DNA from: Flavobacteriaceae bacterium
Lineage (GTDB): Bacteria > Bacteroidota > Bacteroidia > Flavobacteriales > Flavobacteriaceae
Reading direction: 5' to 3'
Assembly: GCA_947456815.1 (NCBI GenBank)
Contig: CANGTL010000016.1
Span: 1 to 52,711 of the forward strand
Length of the DNA: 52,711 bases
Part shown: piece after piece, positions 1 through 9,235 of the stretch
Position numbering within the stretch: the first letter of the stretch is position 1
How the letters are laid out: every line of letters starts with the position of its first letter
Notes under the pieces: generated by a model
Seen by the model: the letters and a program-made list of their open reading frames with translations, nothing else
What the model was told of the DNA's origin: nothing
Databases searched by the model: none
Translations under genes and position numbers: made by a program

Positions 1-975
1 CAAATTGTAATTTGTTCCTCTTCTGGACAAATATCCGATCAATGCACGATACAAAAAGAAATCGTCGCTACTGCCATCGATTTTGAAAAAACAACTATTA
101 AAGCCTGTGAATTCGATATTGTCGATAATAACAATATCAATGATTTGGGCAAAATGATTAAAGAAAAATTAAGTTCATCAGACCTTAAATCCATATTAAT
201 ATTATCCGAAGGAACGCATATCAACGGAACAGAACTAATCAATGAACTCATCAAACAAACCGACAAACAAATTCCGATTTTTGGTGGTTTGGCGGGTGAT
301 GAATATGCATTTGAAAAGACGATTGTCGGCCTAAACAATGATGCAACCGTAGGAAAAATAGTGGCTGTCGGATTTTATGGCGACAACATTCATTTCGGTT
401 ACGGATCAGAAGGTGGTTGGGGCGATTTTGGCCCAGAACGTGAAGTGACAAAATCATATAAAAACGTGCTTTACAAAATCGGCGACCGGTATGCTTTAGA
501 TTTATACAAAGAATATTTAGGCAAATATGCAGAGGAGTTACCTGGTTCATCCCTCTATTTTCCGCTTTCGATGAGAGAAAATGGAGGCAGTAGTTCTGTC
601 GTGAGAACTATTTTATCTATTGATGAAGATAAGAAATCAATGACTTTTGCAGGAAATATCCCCGAAGGTTCTTCCGTCCGTTTGATGAAAGGCAACACGG
701 ATAAATTAATAGATGCTTCCGCTACTGCCGCTTCTCATATTGCAAAGGAACCAAGTCAAAATACTCAGTTGGCACTTTTAGTAAGTTGTGTCGGAAGGCG
801 AATTGTACTCGGCGATAGAGTAGAAGAAGAACTAGAAGTTGTCAAAGAAATTTTTGGCGATAAAACCATGTTATGTGGTTTTTACTCTTATGGAGAAATA
901 TCACCTACCTTAGACAACGTCGCTTGCGAATTACACAATCAAACGATGACTATTGCGACTCTTTACGAAGCTTAA
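1..975 (+). CDS. FIST domain sensor protein (5' truncated by window edge)
   Basis: The reading frame is open from base 1, so the gene starts upstream of the window; the Met codon at 145 is internal. The visible 324 residues match a FIST protein: an N-terminal FIST_N part (motif PIFGGLAGDE near residue 95) and a C-terminal FIST_C part (ALLVSCVGRR, then MLCGFYSYGEISP near the end). FIST domains are cytoplasmic sensory modules thought to bind small ligands such as amino acids. The hybrid kinase that follows begins 3 bases after this stop and has no sensor domain of its own, so this protein probably supplies its input. The family call is firm; the ligand and the partnership are inferred. Confidence 0.85.
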   Translation, partial: QIVICSSSGQISDQCTIQKEIVATAIDFEKTTIKACEFDIVDNNNINDLGKMIKEKLSSSDLKSILILSEGTHINGTELINELIKQTDKQIPIFGGLAGDEYAFEKTIVGLNNDATVGKIVAVGFYGDNIHFGYGSEGGWGDFGPEREVTKSYKNVLYKIGDRYALDLYKEYLGKYAEELPGSSLYFPLSMRENGGSSSVVRTILSIDEDKKSMTFAGNIPEGSSVRLMKGNTDKLIDASATAASHIAKEPSQNTQLALLVSCVGRRIVLGDRVEEELEVVKEIFGDKTMLCGFYSYGEISPTLDNVACELHNQTMTIATLYEA

Positions 976-978
976 ACA

Positions 979-2496
979 ATGAACAGATCTCACCTCCATA
1001 TAAACCTCAAACGACAACTCGATAAATTTTTGTCGGAGGAATTTATTGAGCAAAATCCAAATCTAATTTCCTTTATTCAAGCGGTCAACCAAACCTATTT
1101 GAATTATGAAAAAGATGCGGAATTGTTCGAGCAATCATCGCGCTTGAACGATAAAGAATATGGGGAGATGAACGCCAAACTAAAGGATGAGTTAGAAAAA
1201 AGAGTCTTCTTTCAAAGCAAATTGATTGATGCAATAAAACAACTTAACGCAGAAGGGCAAGAGTTGGGTAGCGACGACAATCTATTGGATTTGCTGCATA
1301 TTCTTCACAAAGAAATCGAGATCAAAGCAGAGATTCAAAGACAATTGTACGCCTCGATTGCTGAAGCAGAAGAAGCGAACGATGCCAAATCTGAGTTTCT
1401 ATCCATTATGAGTCACGAAATTCGAACGCCACTCAATGCCATTATCGGTCTTATCTACATCATGGAAAAAGAAAATTCCTTAGAGAGTTTTCACGAAAAC
1501 ATTGATGTGCTTAAACATTCGGCTCAGAACTTATTTTTACTCATCAACAACATACTCGACTTCAGCAAAATTGAAGCAGGAAAAGTTGATATAGAAAAAA
1601 TACCGTTCAACTTAGTTGATCTCGTAAAACAAATTGCGCGTTCTCTCGAGGCACGAGCCTCTGAGAATCTAAATACTATTGAAGTCAAAATAGATCCTGA
1701 TTTTATTCCAAATCTCGTCAGCGATCCGTTGCGCATCAGTCAAGTGATTACTAACTTGATTTCAAATGCAATCAAATTTACGCAGGAAGGGAAAATTACC
1801 ATCAAGTTGCATCAAGTTATGATGCACGAAAATATTTCCTCTTTCAAAATTGAAGTTACTGATACCGGAATCGGAATCGATAAAGACAAATTCCAGTCCA
1901 TTTTTCAAAAATTTTCTCAAGCCGAAACCAAAACTTCACGCCAATTTGGCGGGACAGGATTAGGATTGGTCATCACCAAAAAACTATTGAATTTACTAGG
2001 TTCAGATATCCAATTTGATAGCGAAATCGGCAAAGGATCGACTTTCTTTTTCGTGTTGCACTTACCGATAGATAGCAAAGCAAGCTCAGTCAATACCAAT
2101 GACCTTCACGAAGATTACAAAGAAGAAAACCTCAAAGGATTACGCGTTTTATTGGTAGAAGATAACATGATTAATACGAAGATTGCACAGAAAATCATGA
2201 GCCAATGGGACGTGATTGTCGATTGCGCGGAAAACGGATTAATCGGCGTAGAAAAATTCAACGCCAATTCCTATGACGTGATTCTCATGGATCTTTCCAT
2301 GCCGGTCATGGATGGCTACGATGCTACCATCGAAATCCGGAAAACCGACAAGCTCATTCCTATTATTGCTCTGACGGCTTCGGCTTCGTTCGGTTACCTC
2401 GATCGCGCACTGCAAATCGGAATCAACGAATATATCATCAAACCTTTCAACCCGAAAGAGCTCAACATGAAGTTGCGTAAGTATTATTTCTATTGA
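979..2496 (+). CDS. Hybrid histidine kinase with C-terminal receiver domain
   Basis: 505 residues. The order is: about 130 N-terminal residues with no recognised sensor domain and helical, charged character; a HisKA dimerisation domain with the phospho-acceptor in SHEIRTPLN (His146); a HATPase domain (NLISNAIKFT, DTGIGI, FGGTGLGL); and a receiver domain from about residue 383 to the end with the acceptor Asp438 in ILMDLSMPVMDG and the conserved Lys in IIKPF. There is no transmembrane segment, so it should be cytoplasmic. It is probably co-transcribed with the preceding FIST gene (3-base gap) and may sense through it. No HPt or DNA-binding output domain is visible nearby, so the downstream target is unknown. 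Confidence 0.9.
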   Translation: MNRSHLHINLKRQLDKFLSEEFIEQNPNLISFIQAVNQTYLNYEKDAELFEQSSRLNDKEYGEMNAKLKDELEKRVFFQSKLIDAIKQLNAEGQELGSDDNLLDLLHILHKEIEIKAEIQRQLYASIAEAEEANDAKSEFLSIMSHEIRTPLNAIIGLIYIMEKENSLESFHENIDVLKHSAQNLFLLINNILDFSKIEAGKVDIEKIPFNLVDLVKQIARSLEARASENLNTIEVKIDPDFIPNLVSDPLRISQVITNLISNAIKFTQEGKITIKLHQVMMHENISSFKIEVTDTGIGIDKDKFQSIFQKFSQAETKTSRQFGGTGLGLVITKKLLNLLGSDIQFDSEIGKGSTFFFVLHLPIDSKASSVNTNDLHEDYKEENLKGLRVLLVEDNMINTKIAQKIMSQWDVIVDCAENGLIGVEKFNANSYDVILMDLSMPVMDGYDATIEIRKTDKLIPIIALTASASFGYLDRALQIGINEYIIKPFNPKELNMKLRKYYFY

Positions 2497-2648
2497 TTCA
2501 TGGGCCGATTTCCAGCTGTACATTCCAAGATTTTTGCAAAAACCCTTTTTTTTGAAAGCTCCGAAAAGTGCTTCCGATGGTCGCATTTTCAAAACAATAA
2601 AAAATAGCGTTTTTTGCAAAAATGCTTTCCATTGCCATCTGGGGCAGT

Positions 2649-2771
2649 GTCTTTCCGGGCGCAGTCGAGGGATAAATAAGCAAAATTCCAAATTCCACCC
2701 GAGTCGCATTCATTTTTTTTGTCCTCCCGAGCGCAGTCGAGGGACAAACAAACAGAAAATCCCAAATTCCA
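2649..2771. repeat. Pair of ~50-bp direct repeats with GCGCAGTCGAGGG core
   Basis: Copy 1 (2649-2697) and copy 2 (2721-2771) align along their length: GTC-TCC, then GCGCAGTCGAGGGA, then an A-rich stretch ending in CCAAATTCCA or TCCAAATTCCA. The core is the reverse complement of the CCTCGACTGCGCTCGGGG block found inside the larger intergenic element at 35154-35270, so it belongs to the same repeat family. Confidence 0.7.
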
Positions 2772-2796
2772 AAATCCAATTTGTGAATCCTAATTC

Positions 2797-2824
2797 CATC
2801 AACCATCAACCAACAACCATCAAC
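2797..2824. repeat. Heptanucleotide tract (CATCAAC x4)
   Basis: Four contiguous 7-base units: CATCAAC, CATCAAC, CAACAAC, CATCAAC. It lies 93 bases upstream of parE. It is one of several tracts in the window with strict 7- or 8-base phase. Confidence 0.75.
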
Positions 2825-2917
2825 TTTTTTGTCAATATCCTATTAATAACTTCTATTTTTTCTGCTTCCAAAATCTATTGAGATATGCTATATTAGCACG
2901 TTTCCACAAAACTTACT

Positions 2918-4780
2918 ATGTCCGAACAAAATCAATATACCGAAGATAATATTCGCTCGCTCGATTGGAAAGAACACATCCGCATGCGGCCTGGAATGTA
3001 TATCGGAAAACTCGGTGATGGTTCATCACCTGACGACGGTATTTATATTCTTCTCAAAGAAGTCATCGACAACTGTATCGACGAGTTTGTTATGGGTTCA
3101 GGGAAAACCATCGAAGTGACCATCAAGGACAAAACCGTTTCGGTGCGTGATTATGGTCGAGGTATTCCACTCGGGAAAGTTGTCGATGTGGTTTCGAAAA
3201 TGAACACCGGTGGAAAATACGATTCGCTTGCTTTCAAAAAATCGGTGGGTTTAAATGGTGTCGGAACCAAAGCCGTCAATGCCTTATCCAACTATTTCCG
3301 CGTCGAATCGGTGCGGGAAGACAAACAAAAAGCAGCAGAATTCAATGGCGGAAATCTCGTGCTCGAGGAAGATATTGTTGAAACCACGAAACGAAAAGGA
3401 ACCAAAGTTACTTTCATTCCAGATGAAGCCATCTTCAAGAATTACAAATTCAGAAACGAATATGTAATCAAAATGTTGAAGAATTACTGTTACCTCAATA
3501 CGGGTTTGACAATTATCTACAACGGCGAAAAATTCTACTCCGATTACGGGCTAAAAGACTTACTCGATGAGAATATCGCCATCGAGGATATGGTGTATCC
3601 TATTATTCATTTGTTGGGTGATGATATCGAAATCGCCATCACGCACAGCAAATCACAATACAGCGAAGAATACCATTCGTTTGTCAATGGGCAAAATACC
3701 ACGCAAGGAGGAACGCATTTGGTGGCGTTTCGCGAGGCCATCGTCAAAACCATTCGTGAGTTTTATAACAAAGGATTCGAACCATCCGATATACGAAAAT
3801 CGATTGTCAGTGCGGTGAGCATTAAAGTCATGGAACCGGTTTTTGAGTCGCAAACCAAAACCAAATTGGGTTCTACCGAAATGGGCTCTGAACCTGGAAT
3901 GCCTTCGGTGCGTACGTTTATCAATGACTTTATCAAAAATAAATTAGATAATTTTTTACATAAGAATCCTGAAACTGCCGATTTGCTTTTGCGCAAGATT
4001 TTACAAGCAGAACGCGAACGAAAAGAATTATCAGGAATTCGAAAATTAGCCAAAGATCGTGCGAAGAAATCGAGCTTGCACAACAAGAAATTGCGCGACT
4101 GTCGGGTACATTTGCCTGATGTTAAGAATCCACGGTATTTAGAAAGTACACTTTTTATCACCGAGGGAGATTCGGCTTCCGGCTCGATTACCAAATCACG
4201 TGATGTCAATACACAAGCGGTGTTTAGTTTGCGTGGAAAGCCTTTGAATTCGTATGGCATGAGCAAAAAAATTGTTTACGAAAACGAGGAATTCAATTTA
4301 TTACAAGCAGCTTTAGACATCGAAGACGACATGGAGAATCTGCGTTACAACAACATCGTCATCGCAACCGATGCCGACGTCGATGGGATGCACATTCGCT
4401 TGTTGCTCATTACGTTCTTCTTGCAGTTTTTCCCTGAATTAATCAAAGAAGGGCATTTGTATATTTTGCAAACGCCTTTGTTTAGAGTTCGAAATAAAAA
4501 GGAAACCATCTATTGTTATTCTGATGAGGAACGACGTGATGCGATTGAAAAATTAAAACCAAAACCAGAAATCACGCGATTTAAAGGATTGGGAGAAATT
4601 TCGCCGGATGAATTTAAAAATTTCATTGGAGAAACCATTCGACTCGACCCGATTATGATGGATAAAAATACTTCAGTAGAGCAACTATTATCGTTCTATA
4701 TGGGGAAAAATACACCGGATCGCCAGGATTTTATCATCAATAATTTGAAGGTAGAATTGGATACGGTGGAAGCGAATTAA
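2918..4780 (+). CDS. parE: DNA topoisomerase IV subunit B
   Basis: 620 residues. This is the ATPase subunit of topoisomerase IV, which decatenates daughter chromosomes. The N-terminal GHKL ATPase domain shows the Bergerat motifs ([38 protein letters not shown]). The transducer domain follows, then the TOPRIM domain with [11 protein letters not shown] and the metal-binding [10 protein letters not shown], then a short C-terminal PFxVRNK/RFKGLGE section. Lack of a long TOPRIM insertion and pairing with parC downstream fit ParE better than GyrB. The parC gene begins 243 bases later on the same strand, with repeat elements between. Confidence 0.93.
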   Translation: MSEQNQYTEDNIRSLDWKEHIRMRPGMYIGKLGDGSSPDDGIYILLKEVIDNCIDEFVMGSGKTIEVTIKDKTVSVRDYGRGIPLGKVVDVVSKMNTGGKYDSLAFKKSVGLNGVGTKAVNALSNYFRVESVREDKQKAAEFNGGNLVLEEDIVETTKRKGTKVTFIPDEAIFKNYKFRNEYVIKMLKNYCYLNTGLTIIYNGEKFYSDYGLKDLLDENIAIEDMVYPIIHLLGDDIEIAITHSKSQYSEEYHSFVNGQNTTQGGTHLVAFREAIVKTIREFYNKGFEPSDIRKSIVSAVSIKVMEPVFESQTKTKLGSTEMGSEPGMPSVRTFINDFIKNKLDNFLHKNPETADLLLRKILQAERERKELSGIRKLAKDRAKKSSLHNKKLRDCRVHLPDVKNPRYLESTLFITEGDSASGSITKSRDVNTQAVFSLRGKPLNSYGMSKKIVYENEEFNLLQAALDIEDDMENLRYNNIVIATDADVDGMHIRLLLITFFLQFFPELIKEGHLYILQTPLFRVRNKKETIYCYSDEERRDAIEKLKPKPEITRFKGLGEISPDEFKNFIGETIRLDPIMMDKNTSVEQLLSFYMGKNTPDRQDFIINNLKVELDTVEAN

Positions 4781-4798
4781 ATCAATAAAAACGGAGTG

Positions 4799-4850
4799 CC
4801 CTAGCCCTGATAATTTGATATTAAGAGGAGGAAGTCCAGTGGACTTCAGG
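4799..4850 (+). repeat. Partial copy of the CCCTAGCCCTGAT intergenic element with a separate hairpin
   Basis: The head of the element, CCCTAGCCCTGATAA, is present at 4799-4813, but the rest of the usual element is missing. It is followed instead by a perfect short inverted repeat, GAAGTCCA-G-TGGACTTC (4831-4847). A full copy follows about 40 bases later, giving a tandem arrangement between parE and parC. Confidence 0.65.
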
Positions 4851-4891
4851 TATTTCCAAGATAATAAAAAGAAATTAAAATATAAGATGAA

Positions 4892-4977
4892 GCCCTAGCC
4901 CTGATAATAGCGATATCCTTTTGTGACGGTGTTCGGCACAAAAGATTTAGCGAATAGCAGGAATAGCTCCTAAAAAA
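4892..4977 (+). repeat. Intergenic structured element, copy A (full length)
   Basis: Begins CCCTAGCCCTGAT and ends AATAGCTCCTAAAA. The central hairpin has perfect 8-base arms, CTTTTGTG (4918-4925) and CACAAAAG (4937-4944), with an 11-base loop. The same head, tail and hairpin position recur in copies B to F elsewhere in this window. The loss or change of arm bases is compensated on the other arm, which suggests selection on a folded RNA or single-stranded DNA. It may be a member of the Flavo-1 RNA class; that needs a covariance-model search. Confidence 0.75.
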
Positions 4978-5013
4978 ATACTGAATAAATCCTAAAAAAG
5001 ATACTGAAATAAA
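4968..5013. repeat. Short tandem duplication before parC
   Basis: Two adjacent near-copies: 22 bases starting TCCTAAAAAAATACTGAA (4968-4989) and 24 bases starting TCCTAAAAAAGATACTGA (4990-5013). The duplication extends the tail of the preceding element up to 10 bases before the parC start. Confidence 0.65.
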
Positions 5014-5023
5014 TTCAGCATAA

Positions 5024-7723
5024 ATGAAAGACGAAGAAGACGAAGATATCAATGACAATCTAGAGGAAGACGACGCTCAGGAAGAAGCCCAAGAGGAATT
5101 GGCGGATGCCGTAGGTCCTGCTGTTGAGCATCATTTTTACGAGAATGACGAAGACGAAAACGATACGATTACCAAAGTTACCGGAATGTACAAAGACTGG
5201 TTTTTGGACTATGCTTCGTATGTTATTCTAGAGCGCGCTGTTCCAGCCATTGAAGATGGTTTCAAACCGGTGCAACGTCGGATCATGCATTCGCTGAAAG
5301 AATTAGACGACGGTCGATATAACAAAGTCGCTAATGTTGTTGGTCACACCATGCAATACCATCCGCACGGAGATGCCAGTATTGGCGATGCGATGGTGCA
5401 AATTGGTCAAAAGGAATTGCTGATTGATTGTCAAGGAAACTGGGGAAATATTCTCACCGGAGATGGCGCTGCAGCTTCGCGTTATATTGAGGCGCGTTTG
5501 TCGAAATTTGCTTTAGAAGTTTTGTACTCGCCAAAGATTACCGATTGGGGTGTTTCTTATGACGGTCGACGTGCGGAGCCGAACAATCTTCCTGTAAAAT
5601 TTCCGTTGCTTTTAGCGCAAGGTGCTGAGGGAATTGCGGTGGGTTTATCGACGAAAGTGTTGCCGCATAATTTTAATGAATTGATCGATGCGTCGATTAA
5701 GATTTTAAAAGGTAAACCATTTCAAATCTTCCCAGATTTTCAAACGGCGGGAATTGCAGACATCTCTAATTATAATGATGGAATGCGTGGCGGTCGTGTT
5801 CGCGTTCGTGCAAAAATTGGACAACTAGATAAAAATACGTTGGTGATTACACAAATTCCGTTTTCGACCAACACCACAACATTGATTGACAGTATTTTGA
5901 AAGCCAATGAAAAAGGCAAAATCAAAATCAAAAAAATAGAAGACAATACCGCCGCGGAAGTGGAGATTCTGATTCACTTATATCCCGGCGTTTCTCCAGA
6001 TAAAACCATCGATGCGCTTTTTGCTTTCACCGCTTGTGAAACGTCTGTCGCGCCTTTGGGTTGTGTGATTCAAGACAACAAACCTTTGTTCGTTGGTGTG
6101 TCGCATATGTTGAAAATATCGACGGAGCGCACGGTGCAATTGCTCAAAAGTGAACTTGAAATTCAATTGAGTGAACTCGAAGAACAATGGCATTTCTTGT
6201 CGTTAGAACGTATTTTCATCGAGAATAGAATCTACCGTTTGATTGAAGAAGAAACCACCAAAGAAGGTGTAATTTCTGCCATCGACGAAGGCTTGAAACC
6301 TTTTATCAAACCTTTAAAAAGAGCGATTACCGAAGAAGATATTTTGCGTTTGACGGAAATCAAAATCATGCGTATTTCTAAATTCGACAGCAACAAAGCG
6401 CAAGACAAGATTGACGCTTTGGAAGGCGATATCGAACAAGTCAAATACGATTTAGAACATTTGACGGATTTTGCCATTGCATATTTTACCAAACTCAAAG
6501 ACAAATACGGAAAAGGCCGCGAACGTCAAACCGAGCTGCGTATTTTCGACGATATCGAAGCGACGAAAGTAGTGCTTCGAAATACAAAATTGTATGTGAA
6601 TCGGGAAGAAGGTTTTATCGGAACTGGACTCAAAAAAGACGAATACGTTACTGATTGTTCGGACATAGATGATGTGATTGTGTTCCTGCGCGACGGCAAT
6701 ATGATGATTTCAAAAGTCGATGATAAGAAGTTTGTCGGAAAAGACATTATTCACGTGGCGATTTTTGATAAAAGCGATAAGCGAACCATTTATAATATGA
6801 TTTACCGCGATGGGAAATCAGGTCCGGCGTATATCAAACGATTTAATGTTTCGGGCGTGACACGTGACAAATTGTATGATTTGACTAACGAAACCAAAGG
6901 GTCGCAAATTCTATATTTTACGTGTAATCCAAACGGAGAAGCGGAAGTCATTACCGTTTTGTTGCGCCAAGTGGGCAGCATCAAGAAACTGAAATGGGAT
7001 TTAGATTTTGCTTCGATTGCTATTAAAGGTCGCGCTTCAAAAGGAAATCTGGTGACCAAATATCCCATCAAGAAAATTGAAATCAAAGAGAAAGGAATTT
7101 CTACGTTGTTGCCAAGAAAAATCTGGTTTGATGATACAGTTCAAAAACTCAATACCGACGCAAGAGGCGAATTGCTGGGTGAATTCCGACCGAATGATAA
7201 AATCCTTGTCATTTCACAAACCGGAAAACTCAAAGTCATCATACCTGAAATCACGACGCATTTCGACGAAGATATGGTGGTCCTAGAAAAATGGATTCCA
7301 AACAAACCGATTTCCGCCATTTATTACGATGGAGAAAAAGAGCGTTATTATGTGAAGCGTTTCTTGGTAGAATCCGAAGGCAAAGAAGAAGTTTTTATTA
7401 CGGAGCATCCAAATTCTCAACTCGAGATTGTCGCTACGGATTACCGTCCAGTGGCGGAATTGGTTTTTACCAAAGTCAAAGGCGTGCAAAAAGAAAACCA
7501 AGTCGTCGATTTGGAAGCGTTTATTGCCGTAAAAGGATTTAAAGCGCTCGGAAATCAACTCACCACAGATAAATTGAAACAAGTCAATTTGCTAGACCCA
7601 TTGCCTTACGAAGCGCCAGAAGAAGTAGTTCCAGAGGAATTAGAAGTGCCGGGAGAAACTGATGTCGAAATCGTAGATGAAGATATTCAGCTCGATGACG
7701 ACGGACAGATTACGTTGTTTTAA
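5024..7723 (+). CDS. parC: DNA topoisomerase IV subunit A
   Basis: 899 residues. This is the DNA-cleaving subunit that works with ParE. An unusual acidic leader of about 50 residues, very rich in Glu and Asp, precedes the conserved core. The winged-helix/breakage-reunion domain starts near MYKDWFLDYASYVI, contains HPHGDASIGDAMV, and has the active-site tyrosine Tyr154 in AASRYIEARL. A coiled-coil/exit-gate region follows (about residues 350-520), then a C-terminal beta-pinwheel with a degenerate box-like motif (KGRASKGN). The C-terminus is again acidic and ends DDDGQITLF. It lies downstream of parE on the same strand. GyrA is excluded mainly by context and by the divergent C-terminal domain. 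Confidence 0.92.
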   Translation: MKDEEDEDINDNLEEDDAQEEAQEELADAVGPAVEHHFYENDEDENDTITKVTGMYKDWFLDYASYVILERAVPAIEDGFKPVQRRIMHSLKELDDGRYNKVANVVGHTMQYHPHGDASIGDAMVQIGQKELLIDCQGNWGNILTGDGAAASRYIEARLSKFALEVLYSPKITDWGVSYDGRRAEPNNLPVKFPLLLAQGAEGIAVGLSTKVLPHNFNELIDASIKILKGKPFQIFPDFQTAGIADISNYNDGMRGGRVRVRAKIGQLDKNTLVITQIPFSTNTTTLIDSILKANEKGKIKIKKIEDNTAAEVEILIHLYPGVSPDKTIDALFAFTACETSVAPLGCVIQDNKPLFVGVSHMLKISTERTVQLLKSELEIQLSELEEQWHFLSLERIFIENRIYRLIEEETTKEGVISAIDEGLKPFIKPLKRAITEEDILRLTEIKIMRISKFDSNKAQDKIDALEGDIEQVKYDLEHLTDFAIAYFTKLKDKYGKGRERQTELRIFDDIEATKVVLRNTKLYVNREEGFIGTGLKKDEYVTDCSDIDDVIVFLRDGNMMISKVDDKKFVGKDIIHVAIFDKSDKRTIYNMIYRDGKSGPAYIKRFNVSGVTRDKLYDLTNETKGSQILYFTCNPNGEAEVITVLLRQVGSIKKLKWDLDFASIAIKGRASKGNLVTKYPIKKIEIKEKGISTLLPRKIWFDDTVQKLNTDARGELLGEFRPNDKILVISQTGKLKVIIPEITTHFDEDMVVLEKWIPNKPISAIYYDGEKERYYVKRFLVESEGKEEVFITEHPNSQLEIVATDYRPVAELVFTKVKGVQKENQVVDLEAFIAVKGFKALGNQLTTDKLKQVNLLDPLPYEAPEEVVPEELEVPGETDVEIVDEDIQLDDDGQITLF

Positions 7724-7742
7724 CTAAAGTAAAATTTATTGC

Positions 7743-7776
7743 AAAGGGCGCAAAGATTGATTTCTTTGCGCCCTTT
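7743..7776. terminator. Bidirectional terminator between parC and the terC-like gene
   Basis: A perfect 13-base inverted repeat, AAAGGGCGCAAAG (7743-7755) and CTTTGCGCCCTTT (7764-7776), with an 8-base loop and a T-rich flank. It sits between two convergent genes, 20 bases after the parC stop and about 40 bases beyond the end of the minus-strand gene. Confidence 0.85.
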
Positions 7777-7817
7777 TCTTTTAAAAATATCTTCGCGTCT
7801 TTGTGAGCTTAAAAAAA

Positions 7818-8600
7818 CTACTCCTTCTTATTCTTCTTCGACATTTTCATATTCAAAACTTCCACCAACAACGAGAAGGAAATCGCAAAATACAAATAGC
7901 CTTTCGGTACAACATCAACGTGGTTTCCGAAGAAGGAAGCATTTGCTAAATGAGCGCTTTCGGTGACTAGCATAAAGCCAATCAATATCAAAAACGACAA
8001 TCCCAAAATCTGAATGGACGGGTGTTTATTGACAAAATTCCCAACTGGAACCGCAAACTGCATCATGATCAAAACCGAAATTACGACCGCTGTAATCATA
8101 ATATACAAAGCGCCAACTACGCCATTGGTCATTCCAACAGCAGTTAAAATACTATCGAACGAAAACACCAAATCAATCAAAATAATTTGAAAAATCACAC
8201 TGCCAAAGGACTTGGCTGCCGACGTTTTCAATTCTTTTTCTTCTTCGCCTTTTTGGTCTACTTTCTCGTGTATTTCTTTGGTGCTTTTGTATATCAAAAA
8301 CAATCCTCCGAGCAATAAAATCAAGCTTTGTCCAGATATATCCGCACTCAACCAACTTAGATGAAAACTGATCCAAGGTTCTTTCATGGCAATCAAAACG
8401 GTAATTCCCAAAAGCAACACTATTCTCATAAACATCGCTAAGAACATCCCGATTTTAGTAGCTCTTTTGCGTTGTTCCGCAGGCAATTTCCCCGTTGCAA
8501 TAGAAATAAAAATGATGTTGTCGATTCCTAAAACAATTTCTAAGAAAGTCAAGGTAAATAAGGCAATCCAAGCATTCGGGTTTGATAAAATTTCAGTCAT
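7818..8600 (-). CDS. TerC family integral membrane protein
   Basis: 260 residues with about seven hydrophobic segments. The TerC signature is clear: FLEIVLGIDNIIFISI near residue 20 and the second copy IDLVFSFDSILTAVG near residue 145, each with the acidic residues (E/D in LGIDN, D and D in FSFDS) typical of the family. Family members are inner-membrane proteins linked to tellurite resistance and to metal export, notably manganese into or out of the secretory space. A charged loop rich in Lys and Glu lies between the halves. It stands alone, convergent with parC. The substrate is not shown by the sequence. Confidence 0.9.
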   Translation of the reverse strand: MTEILSNPNAWIALFTLTFLEIVLGIDNIIFISIATGKLPAEQRKRATKIGMFLAMFMRIVLLLGITVLIAMKEPWISFHLSWLSADISGQSLILLLGGLFLIYKSTKEIHEKVDQKGEEEKELKTSAAKSFGSVIFQIILIDLVFSFDSILTAVGMTNGVVGALYIMITAVVISVLIMMQFAVPVGNFVNKHPSIQILGLSFLILIGFMLVTESAHLANASFFGNHVDVVPKGYLYFAISFSLLVEVLNMKMSKKNKKE

Positions 8601-8646
8601 GATTTAAGTTTTCGTTGTTGGTTATCAATTGCAGTTATCGTTTTCA

Positions 8647-8700
8647 AATTATCAATTATCAATTATCAATTACTAATTATCCATTGTCAATTATCAATTA
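8647..8700. repeat. Heptanucleotide tract (AATTATC, >7 units)
   Basis: Units start at 8647, 8654, 8661, 8668, 8675, 8682, 8689 and 8696 without a break in the 7-base phase: AATTATC three times, AATTACT, AATTATC, CATTGTC, AATTATC, then AATTA. The last units overlap the end of the neighbouring minus-strand lipoprotein gene, encoding its final residues (LIDN) and stop. Confidence 0.8.
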
Positions 8701-9061
8701 ACTCAGCGGTTCCTTTTTGTTTCGCATCATTGCCAACGGCTCCAAATTCAAAAGTATAGGAATTTTTCGAAGTGGTCAAAATTCGGATCGAAATTGCTTT
8801 TTGTTCCGCCATGGTTTTCGGGTGGACTTTCCGTAAAATATACTCACAATCGTTCACCCATCGTATCGAAGCGGTGTCCGTTTTGCCTTTATACGTTTCG
8901 ATCACCAACGAATCCGTCCGAATAGAAATGGTTTGATGTTTTACCCCATTAATCGTAATTTCAGATCGGTACTTTCCGGTTTTAAAATCTTTGCAATCTC
9001 TCGCTGCGTCGTAGCAGGAAAGTAGTATCAAAAGCAAAGGGAATATAAATATTTTTTTCAT
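8687..9061 (-). CDS. Small lipoprotein often mislabelled as topoisomerase IV
   Basis: 124 residues from the Met of MKKIFIFPLL. The frame stays open further upstream, but that part reads through the repeat element at 9064-9150 and is not credible. The signal peptide ends in the lipobox LLSC, so the mature protein should be a lipoprotein. The rest is a small beta-rich domain (CKDFKTGKY, TDTASIRWVNDCEY). From memory, homologues in flavobacteria are sometimes annotated as DNA topoisomerase IV, presumably by proximity to parC. Nothing in the sequence supports an enzymatic role. Function unknown. Confidence 0.8.
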   Translation of the reverse strand: MKKIFIFPLLLILLSCYDAARDCKDFKTGKYRSEITINGVKHQTISIRTDSLVIETYKGKTDTASIRWVNDCEYILRKVHPKTMAEQKAISIRILTTSKNSYTFEFGAVGNDAKQKGTAELIDN

Positions 9062-9063
9062 AG

Positions 9064-9150
9064 TTTTTAGGAGCTTGTTCCTGCTATTCGTTGCAATCTT
9101 TTGCGTCGGACACCTCCACAAAAGGATTTCCACTACTATCAGGGCTAGGA
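9064..9150 (-). repeat. Intergenic structured element, copy B (minus orientation)
   Basis: Read on the minus strand it begins CCTAGCCCTGATAG and ends AGCTCCTAAAAA. The central stem pairs CTTTTGTG with CGCAAAAG, where one pair is a G-U wobble rather than the G-C or A-T seen in other copies. It lies directly upstream of the lipoprotein start codon. Confidence 0.75.
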
Positions 9151-9174
9151 CTGTTTCATGTCAAATTTTTTTTT

Positions 9175-9235
9175 GCCACGGATTCACGAATTTTTTGCTT
9201 AAGTCGAAAGAAAATGAAATTCGTGAATTCGTGGC
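9175..9235. repeat. Imperfect inverted repeat at the end of the dinB-like gene
   Basis: Left arm GCCACGGATTCACGAATTT (from 9175) and right arm AAATTCGTGAATTCGTGGC (9217-9235) pair with one mismatch around a loop of about 22 bases. The right arm overlaps the stop codon of the minus-strand DinB-like gene, so it may act as its terminator on that strand. CACGAATTCACGAAT hairpins of this kind recur in Bacteroidetes genomes. Confidence 0.65.

Larger units (their letters stand above)
2498..2917. other. 420-base intergenic region with repeats, no convincing gene
   Basis: Short open frames exist on both strands here, but their predicted peptides are translations of repeats and are not credible. The region holds two copies of a roughly 50-base direct repeat (2649-2697 and 2721-2771) containing GCGCAGTCGAGGGA, and a 7-base periodic tract (2797-2824). 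T-rich and A-rich runs with TTTTTGCAAAAA-like cores lie at 2530-2630. The parE promoter should lie within the last 60 bases, but I found no good TAnnTTTG match. Confidence 0.6.

Noticed and set aside
2498..2881. Open frames on both strands between the hybrid kinase and parE
   Set aside because: Their translations come from the direct repeats and low-complexity tracts, they overlap each other, and neither shows domain-like composition.
2918..4780. Subunit as GyrB
   Set aside because: It pairs with an adjacent ParC-type gene and its TOPRIM/C-terminal layout is the shorter ParE type. A GyrA partner is not in the window.
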